From an uncultured Planctomycetaceae bacterium (GTDB lineage: Bacteria > Planctomycetota > Planctomycetia > Pirellulales > UBA1268): DNA of 7,143 nucleotides. The notes under the pieces are model-generated. The model was not told the DNA's origin and did not search any database. It saw only the letters and a program-made list of their open reading frames with translations. The stretch lies in NCBI GenBank assembly GCA_937926325.1, contig CALAZQ010000622.1, positions 1 to 7,143 of the forward strand, read 5' to 3'. Shown here one piece after another: positions 6,233-7,143 of this stretch; the stretch's first letter is position 1; the number at the start of each line of letters is the position of its first letter. The position numbers and the translations under genes are program-made.

Positions 6233-6245
6233 GGTTGCCGAAGCG

Positions 6246-7143
6246 ATGGACTGGCTGAATTACCACCACCTGCTCTATTTCTGGACCGTCGCCCGCGAGG
6301 GTAGCATTGCCGCAGCCTGCCGCCGGCTGCACCTCACCCAGCCGACAGTTAGCAGCCAGCTGAAGCAGCTTGAGCAGTCGCTCAAGGCCAAGCTCTTTGA
6401 ACGCCGTGGCCGGTCGCTGGTGCTCACTGACACTGGCCGCACGGTCTATCGCTATGCCGATGAGATCTTTTCGCTCGGCCGGGAGCTCACCGATGCCGTC
6501 GCCGGGAGAGTCACCCGTGACGGCCTGCGGCTGGTGGTCGGCGTGGCCGACACCCTGAGCAAGCTGATCGTCCATCGACTGCTGATGCCCGGGGTGCGGC
6601 TGGCGGGAGAAGACGTGCTGGTCGCCTGCATCGACGGCGACCCCGACCGGCTGCTGGCCCAGCTGGCGTTGCACGAGCTCGATGTCGTCATCAGCGATTA
6701 CCCGGCCAACCCCCGGCTGGGCATGCGGGCCTTCAACCATGCTCTGGGTGACTGCGGCGTCAGCTTCTTCGCCCGGGCTGACCTCGCCCGTCGGCTCCGG
6801 CGGGGCTTTCCCCGTTCGCTCGACGGTGCCCCGATGCTGCTGCCGGCTGGGAACGCCGCCCTGCGGTCGGCGGTCGATCAGTGGTTTGATGGCCTCGGCA
6901 TTCGTCCGCTTGTCCGGGGTGAGTTCTCCGACAGTGGCCTGCTCAAGGCCTTTGGCGCCGAGGGGGAAGGCGTGTTCCTTGCCCCGACTGCGGTTGAGGC
7001 TGATGTTCGCCGAATGTACCGGGTCAGCGTGATTGGCCGGGACGAACACCTGCGGGAACGGTTCTACGCCATCTCGGTCGAGAAGCGGCTGGCCCATCCG
7101 GCGGTTGTGGCCATCACCCAGGCCGCCCGGCTCAGCCTGGCTG
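6246..7143 (+). CDS. nhaR: NhaR-like LysR-family transcriptional regulator (3' end cut by window)
   Basis: The frame is open from 6246 to the edge: 299 codons, no stop seen. E. coli NhaR has about 301 residues, so only a few codons are probably missing. The N-terminus MDWLNYHHLLYFWTVAREGS leads into a LysR winged helix-turn-helix (about 15-60, with IAAACRRLHLTQPTVSSQLK and LFERRGRSLVLTDTGRTVYRYADEIF). The effector domain follows NhaR from memory in several blocks: GVADTLSKLIV (99-109), LDVVISDYP (145-153), GDCGVSFF (168-175), GEFSDSGLLKAFGAEGEGVFLAPT (225-248) and the C-terminal YAISVEKRLAHPAV (274-287). E. coli NhaR is a sodium-responsive activator of nhaA and also of the pgaABCD polysaccharide export operon. 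No nhaA is in the window, so the divergent exporter operon is the likely target. There is no good ribosome binding site before the ATG, but the conserved protein start and lack of in-frame upstream starts fix it. Confidence 0.87.
   Translation, partial: MDWLNYHHLLYFWTVAREGSIAAACRRLHLTQPTVSSQLKQLEQSLKAKLFERRGRSLVLTDTGRTVYRYADEIFSLGRELTDAVAGRVTRDGLRLVVGVADTLSKLIVHRLLMPGVRLAGEDVLVACIDGDPDRLLAQLALHELDVVISDYPANPRLGMRAFNHALGDCGVSFFARADLARRLRRGFPRSLDGAPMLLPAGNAALRSAVDQWFDGLGIRPLVRGEFSDSGLLKAFGAEGEGVFLAPTAVEADVRRMYRVSVIGRDEHLRERFYAISVEKRLAHPAVVAITQAARLSLA

Larger units (their letters stand above)
6097..6245. promoter_or_regulatory. Divergent intergenic control region
   Basis: This 149-bp region separates the minus-strand exporter operon from the plus-strand NhaR-like gene and must hold both promoters. 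Its right part (about 6154-6232) is clearly richer in A/T than the rest of the window. For the regulator, TAGAAT at 6209-6214 could be a -10 element, but I find no good -35 box at the right distance. For the operon I cannot name a promoter with confidence. LysR-family genes are usually transcribed divergently from a target they control through sites in the shared region, which fits this arrangement. Confidence 0.65.

Noticed and set aside
6228..7097. Minus-strand open frame of 289 codons opposite the regulator
   Set aside because: The opposite strand encodes a clear NhaR-like protein throughout; the antisense product has no recognisable pattern.
1..7143. tRNA or rRNA genes, CRISPR array, insertion sequence or transposase
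   Set aside because: No clover-leaf sequence, no regularly spaced repeats and no transposase-like frame or flanking terminal repeats were seen.

Overview
The window is GC-rich, densely coded, and carries a secretion/efflux operon on the minus strand with a divergent regulator at the right edge. The style suggests a Gram-negative bacterium with an outer membrane. A planctomycete is my best guess, because NhaR-type regulators starting MxWLNYHHL and HPF/RaiA-like proteins with a GPRGGxDK motif are, as I recall, common there. No marker gene settles this.

Layout, right to left on the minus strand: a small ribosome-hibernation-factor-like gene (5737-6096); an ABC-exporter-type membrane protein (4073-5743); an HlyD-type membrane fusion protein (2679-4082); and a TolC-type outer-membrane channel (1057-2682). 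Every junction among these four overlaps (7, 10 or 4, and 4 nt), so they look like one translationally coupled transcript. After a 96-nt gap comes a beta-hydroxyacid dehydrogenase (79-960) with its own strong ribosome binding site. Positions 1-78 hold nothing assignable.

The right part has a 149-bp divergent intergenic region (6097-6245) and a plus-strand NhaR-like LysR-family regulator (6246 to the edge; 299 codons seen, no stop reached). The intergenic region is richer in A/T than its surroundings. It carries four copies of the hexamer ATAGAA/TTCTAT, three of them packed just before the regulator start as nested inverted repeats.

The inner-membrane protein, periplasmic adaptor and outer-membrane channel together have the composition of a tripartite type I secretion or efflux machine. 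The most unusual point is that the nucleotide-binding domain of the ABC protein is altered at every catalytic motif (Walker A, Q-loop, signature, Walker B, H-loop), yet the reading frame is intact and the fold appears conserved. It looks like a pseudo-ATPase exporter, led by a ribosome-associated protein gene and probably controlled by the divergent NhaR-like protein. The cargo is unknown and no substrate gene is visible.
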